Source: Acidobacteriota bacterium (GTDB taxonomy: Bacteria; Acidobacteriota; Terriglobia; Terriglobales; Acidobacteriaceae). Taken from it: DNA of 9,036 nt. Below the pieces are notes generated by a model that worked only from the letters and a program-made list of their open reading frames with translations, was not told the DNA's origin and searched no databases. Below are positions 5,627-9,036 of this stretch, piece after piece (position 1 is the first letter of the stretch; every line of letters begins with the position of its first letter). Where the stretch lies: positions 1 through 9,036 of the forward strand of contig QIAI01000360.1 of assembly GCA_003224995.1 (NCBI GenBank), given 5' to 3'. The translations under genes and the position numbers were made by a program.

Positions 5627-7845
5627 AAAACATCTGTTTAGTTTTAGTGCTGATTCTCTCCACGTTTGCCTTGGCGCAGCAGCAAAAGAATGCCCTGCCC
5701 TTTCCCGACTCTGGCGGGGTTACGTTGCCACTCGATGAATACAACAAACTGCTGGAACTCGCCGGCAAGCCGACGAAAAGGCCAGAGATTCCGCCACAGC
5801 GTTTTTCGTTGCAGTGTGCGGAACTGAAACTTCAAGTCGAGAACCAATCGGTGATAGGAAGCGTGCAACTGGAAGGTGAAGTATTCCGGAAAGGCGTGAA
5901 TAAGATTCCCTTGATCAAGGGCATGACGATTCTCGACGCTCGGCAGGACGGCAAAGGCGTGCCACTCCAGCAGGAGAACGGCACCGAATTCGCCGTACTC
6001 ACAGGCCCCGGGGCTTTCGCTATCACTCTCACCACAGGCATGCCGCTTCGTTTTGAAGCGGGCCGGGCATCTTTCAGGTTGCCCGCGCCAGCCGCGAGCA
6101 GCGCACGGGTGATTTTGATCGTTCCGGGCGAACATACTTCCGTCAACATCAGCCCGGGCTTGATTACCAGCCGAAGTTCCGACGCTGGTCGCACCACCAT
6201 CGAAGCAACCTTGGTCCCAGGTCAGCCCGCGACGCTTTGGTGGGCTACGCGCGAAAGCGCGGTGCAAGCGACTCCCAAGGAGGTACGTTTCCTTTCTGAC
6301 GTGAAAACCCTGCTCTCGGTCAGTGAGTCCGAATTGCGCGTAGCAGCACTGGCCGACATCACCGTGGTGCAAGGCGAGCCCTCCCAATTTTCCGTAGACG
6401 TTCCGGCTGGCTACGAGATCACGGGGGTTACGGGAGCTTCGCTCGATTCCAATGAGATGCAGGGGGGGACGCTCATTTTGAAAGTCAGTCCAGCGCAGCG
6501 GCATCAATTCCTGATCTCGATGGAGCGATCCCTGAGCGATTCCAAAGTCGGGGCGCCATTTCTCACGTTCAAAAATGCGCAGCGCGAAACCGGTGAAGTG
6601 CTGGTCGAGGGAACCGGGACCATGGAACTCACGGCCACGGAAAGCGGAGGCCTGAAGCGCATTGACGTGAAGGAAATCAGCAACCACCTTCGCTCCTTGG
6701 CGCATTTTTCTGCGCAAGCCGCATTCCGCTTCCACCGGCAAGCCAACGAGCAGCCTGGCCTCTCGCTCGCATGGACTCGATTCCCCGATTCCAGTGTGCT
6801 GGCCGCGCTGGCAGAAAACGCATCGGTGACGACGCTCGTAACCTCGGAAGGAAAGACGCTCACCGAGATCAGGCTGACGGTGAAGAACCAGGCACAGCCT
6901 TTCTTGAAAGTGATGCTGCCGGCCGGCGCGAGCATTCTCTCCGCGGAAGTTGCGGGTGAAAAAGTCAAGCCGGTGCAAGGTCCGGACGGCAACCGTGTCC
7001 CGTTGTTGCGTCCGGGCTTTCGGCCGGCAGGTCCGTATGAAGTCTCTTTCGTGTTCATGCACTCGGGCGCACCGTTCGCGAGGAAAGGGGGTTCCGAGCT
7101 CACTCTGCCCAGCATGGACTTGCCGATGAGCATGCTCAATTGGGAGGTATTTTTACCGGAGCGTTACCAAGTGAAGGACTTCGGCGGAGACGTAATCGCC
7201 GCACGTCTTCTGCCGTCAAGCTCCAAAGAAGAAGTACTAACTTCCCCGATTTCTGGCTTTGGCGCCGTGATGGGCGGCGGTATTGTTGGAGGAATCCTCA
7301 CCTCTCCCGCTCAGTTGCCGCAAAATCCCGGGGAGGTCGGGGGAGTGGTGTTGGATTCCAGTGGCGCGGTTGTGTCTGGCGCGCGTGTATCCGTCACGAA
7401 CCCGGCAAATGGCGCCACCATGAATGCTGTCACGGATGCGAGCGGTCGTTGGATCATTTCGAACTTGTCTTCTGGAGCAAGCAAGTTCCAAATAGCAGCG
7501 AACGGATTCAACAGCCTGGTCCAGAACTTTAACTATGATGCCAGCCGTCCCGCCGAGTACGTCAGCAATCTAAGTGTCGCGACTGCTGCAGAGACGGTCG
7601 AAGTCGAGGCCGAAGCTGTGAATGTTTCGATCCATGGAAAAGCCGCTCAGTTCGATCGCTTGCAGAACTATGGGAAGATGCCTTCCAATACGGCATCCAG
7701 CAATGTGGTAAACCTGCAGCGCAGGGTCGCAGGGGTGCTGCCGGTTGCGATTGATGTACCGCGAACTGGTACGTCTTTCCAGTTTGCCCGGGCACTCGTG
7801 CTTGATGAGGAAACGAAAGTGACGTTCAGCTACAAGAGCCGTTGA
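5623..7845 (+). CDS. Secreted beta-rich protein with carboxypeptidase-regulatory-like domain, second member of the tandem paralogue pair
   Basis: The 740-residue product has a short Sec signal peptide (cleavage ALA|QQ after residue 18), then LPLDEYNKL (35-43) matching its upstream neighbour. Core landmarks follow in the same order: AAFRF (366-370), EGKTL (409-413), FLKVMLP (427-433) and LPSMDLP (495-501). A Gly-rich hinge (about 545-570) leads to a carboxypeptidase-regulatory-like Ig-fold domain at about 571-655, with GVVLDSSGAVVSGARVSVTN and later TDASGRW. This fold is common in Acidobacteriota surface and TonB-dependent proteins and usually serves in binding or spacing, not catalysis. The C-terminal module (about 695-740) carries NLQRRVAGVLPVAIDVP and LVLDEETKV, aligned with the end of the upstream protein. 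The start overlaps the upstream stop by ATGA; the AAGGCGGG before it is a modest SD, in keeping with coupling. The molecular function is unknown. Convergent with the RND gene, and I see no terminator of its own. Confidence 0.9.
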   Translation: MKNICLVLVLILSTFALAQQQKNALPFPDSGGVTLPLDEYNKLLELAGKPTKRPEIPPQRFSLQCAELKLQVENQSVIGSVQLEGEVFRKGVNKIPLIKGMTILDARQDGKGVPLQQENGTEFAVLTGPGAFAITLTTGMPLRFEAGRASFRLPAPAASSARVILIVPGEHTSVNISPGLITSRSSDAGRTTIEATLVPGQPATLWWATRESAVQATPKEVRFLSDVKTLLSVSESELRVAALADITVVQGEPSQFSVDVPAGYEITGVTGASLDSNEMQGGTLILKVSPAQRHQFLISMERSLSDSKVGAPFLTFKNAQRETGEVLVEGTGTMELTATESGGLKRIDVKEISNHLRSLAHFSAQAAFRFHRQANEQPGLSLAWTRFPDSSVLAALAENASVTTLVTSEGKTLTEIRLTVKNQAQPFLKVMLPAGASILSAEVAGEKVKPVQGPDGNRVPLLRPGFRPAGPYEVSFVFMHSGAPFARKGGSELTLPSMDLPMSMLNWEVFLPERYQVKDFGGDVIAARLLPSSSKEEVLTSPISGFGAVMGGGIVGGILTSPAQLPQNPGEVGGVVLDSSGAVVSGARVSVTNPANGATMNAVTDASGRWIISNLSSGASKFQIAANGFNSLVQNFNYDASRPAEYVSNLSVATAAETVEVEAEAVNVSIHGKAAQFDRLQNYGKMPSNTASSNVVNLQRRVAGVLPVAIDVPRTGTSFQFARALVLDEETKVTFSYKSR

Positions 7846-7860
7846 GGCAGACCGTTCCAC

Positions 7861-7909
7861 AAAAAAGGGGTGCATGGCTGGATTACGTTCTGTATTCAGC
7901 CAGCACCCC
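7861..7909 (-). terminator. Rho-independent terminator of the RND permease gene
   Basis: On the minus strand GGGGTGC-TGGCTG (7909-7897) pairs with CAGCCA-GCACCCC (7880-7867) with one bulged base at 7874 and a loop of about 16 bases. Six T's follow directly (7866-7861). It lies 18 bases after the stop of the RND gene. The plus strand has no T-run after the stem, so it should not stop transcripts from the paralogue operon efficiently, although the stem itself could protect their 3' ends. Confidence 0.85.
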
Positions 7910-7927
7910 GGATGAAGTCTTCTTCCG

Positions 7928-9036
7928 TTAAGCGACCGCGTCCACCGCTTCGGATTCCTCGAGGTCGAGACCCATGTCGCGAGCCGATGCTGCGGTATGC
8001 GTCTTCGCGACCAGCACGTAGATCGAGGGAACCACAAATAGCGTAAATATCGTGCCGATGATCATCCCGCTGACCAGCATGATACCGATGCTGTTTCGTG
8101 CTCCGGCGCCAGGACCCGTCGCAAGCACCAGCGGAAAGTGTCCGATGACGGTCGCGGCGGTGGTCATCAGGATGGGGCGAAGCCTTGTACTCGCGGCTTC
8201 CACGATCGCCACGATTTTTTCCTTGCCCGTCTCCTGAAGGTGGTTCGCAAATTCCACAATCAGAATGCCGTTTTTCGACACCAATCCCACCAGCGTAATC
8301 AGGCCGACCTCGCTATAGATGTTCAAGGTCGTCAATCCCAGAAACGAGAACATCAATGCTCCGGAAATCGCCAGAGGCACCGATCCCGCAAGGATGATGA
8401 ACGGATCGCGGAAGCTTTCGAACTGCGCCGCAAGCACCAGATAAATCAATACTGCTGATAGCAGGAAGGTGCCCAGGAATTTGCTTCCCTCGACTCTCAG
8501 CTGGCGAGATTCGCCCGCGTAGTCCACGGTGAAACCCTGCGGCAGGATCTTCTTCGCTTCGTCCTCCAATAACCGCAACGCGGTGTCCAGAGGCACTCCC
8601 GGCGGAACCACGCCCTGGATCCGTACTGCGTTCAACTGTTGAAATTTTTTCAGGTCGCGCGGTTCCGAGGTCGTGCGCAGCCCCGCGAACGTGGACAATG
8701 GAACCATCTTGTTCTGCGATCCGCTTACGTAGATCTGCGAAAGCTGTTCCGGAGTAAGGCGCTCGGCGCGCTTCACCTGGGGAATCACCTTGTAGCTTCG
8801 TCCCTGGATGCTGAACCGGTTTACGTAGTTCCCGCCCAGCAAAGTAGAGAGATCCTGCCCAGCCTGACTCAGTTCGACTCCCTGCGAACGAAGCTTGTCG
8901 CGATCGAAGACGACTTCCGCTTGCGGCTGGTCGTACTTCAGATCAGAGTCGGCGAAGATAAAGATTCCGCTCTGCATTGCCTTCTGAACCAGCTGATTGG
9001 CAAACGTCACCAACTGCTGCGGCTCTCCCGGCGAGG
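7928..9036 (-). CDS. RND-family (HAE1/AcrB-type) efflux permease, C-terminal part (5' truncated)
   Basis: The 368 visible codons are about the last third of a protein that is normally near 1,040 residues. It is the proton-driven inner-membrane pump of a tripartite exporter. The N-terminal visible part is the second periplasmic porter/docking region, with DSDLKYDQPQAEVVFDRDKL near the edge. Then come the last membrane helices: IYLVLAAQFESFRDPF, then GLITLVGLVSKNGILIVEFA with the Lys (codon 8273-8275) equivalent to AcrB Lys940. RLRPILMTT follows, holding the equivalents of Arg971 (codon 8183-8185) and Thr978, then GPGAGARNSIG and a final helix ending FVVPSIYVLVA. The proton-relay residues visible here are thus intact; the TM4 Asp pair is outside the window. 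A short acidic tail ends the protein. The frame stays open to the window edge, so the TTG at 9013 is not the start. The substrate cannot be inferred. The adaptor and outer-membrane partner are probably beyond the right edge. Confidence 0.94.
   Translation of the reverse strand, partial: SPGEPQQLVTFANQLVQKAMQSGIFIFADSDLKYDQPQAEVVFDRDKLRSQGVELSQAGQDLSTLLGGNYVNRFSIQGRSYKVIPQVKRAERLTPEQLSQIYVSGSQNKMVPLSTFAGLRTTSEPRDLKKFQQLNAVRIQGVVPPGVPLDTALRLLEDEAKKILPQGFTVDYAGESRQLRVEGSKFLGTFLLSAVLIYLVLAAQFESFRDPFIILAGSVPLAISGALMFSFLGLTTLNIYSEVGLITLVGLVSKNGILIVEFANHLQETGKEKIVAIVEAASTRLRPILMTTAATVIGHFPLVLATGPGAGARNSIGIMLVSGMIIGTIFTLFVVPSIYVLVAKTHTAASARDMGLDLEESEAVDAVA

Noticed and set aside
5644..7062. A 472-codon open frame on the minus strand opposite the second paralogue
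   Set aside because: It is rich in Arg, His, Gln and Cys with no domain, signal or RBS, and lies wholly antisense to a gene supported by signal peptide, paralogy and a recognised domain.
9011..9013. TTG at 9013 as the start of the RND gene
   Set aside because: The frame stays open to the window edge and the protein would begin in the middle of the porter domain.

Overview
The window looks like chromosomal DNA from an Acidobacteriota member (Terriglobia/Koribacter-like). That placement is an inference. It rests on moderately high GC, a PEP-CTERM surface protein, a carboxypeptidase-regulatory-like domain on a secreted protein, a TamB-type outer-membrane assembly protein, an RND exporter, and a TTGTCATCCTGAG-type inverted repeat of a kind I remember as common in this phylum. 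The TamB and RND proteins show a diderm envelope. I see no rRNA, tRNA, CRISPR array, transposase, phage gene or plasmid gene.

Layout. (1) 3-1541, plus strand: C-terminal part of a TamB/DUF490-family protein whose start lies before the window. (2) 1666-2064, minus strand: small lipoprotein with one IPT/TIG-like domain, converging on tamB. (3) 2065-2493: spacer with a short palindrome, a long hairpin-forming inverted repeat (2290-2366) and the rho-independent terminator of the next gene. (4) 2494-3081, minus strand: PEP-CTERM protein with N-terminal signal peptide and C-terminal sorting signal. (5) 3082-3670: about 590 bp divergent intergenic region with no convincing gene. (6) 3671-5626 and 5623-7845, plus strand: two large secreted proteins overlapping by ATGA. 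They are diverged tandem paralogues, collinear over nearly their whole length and sharing a C-terminal module; the second carries a carboxypeptidase-regulatory-like (Ig-fold) domain in the linker before that module. (7) 7861-7909: terminator for the minus-strand gene that follows. (8) 7928-9036, minus strand: C-terminal third of an RND (HAE1/AcrB-type) efflux permease, truncated by the window edge.

Almost everything here concerns the cell envelope: outer-membrane assembly (TamB), a lipoprotein, an exported and sorted surface protein, two secreted beta-rich proteins and a drug/solute exporter. No single pathway ties them together. The only clear co-expressed unit is the paralogue pair at 3671-7845. 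I cannot assign that pair a function, and it is the best candidate for an undescribed system in this window.
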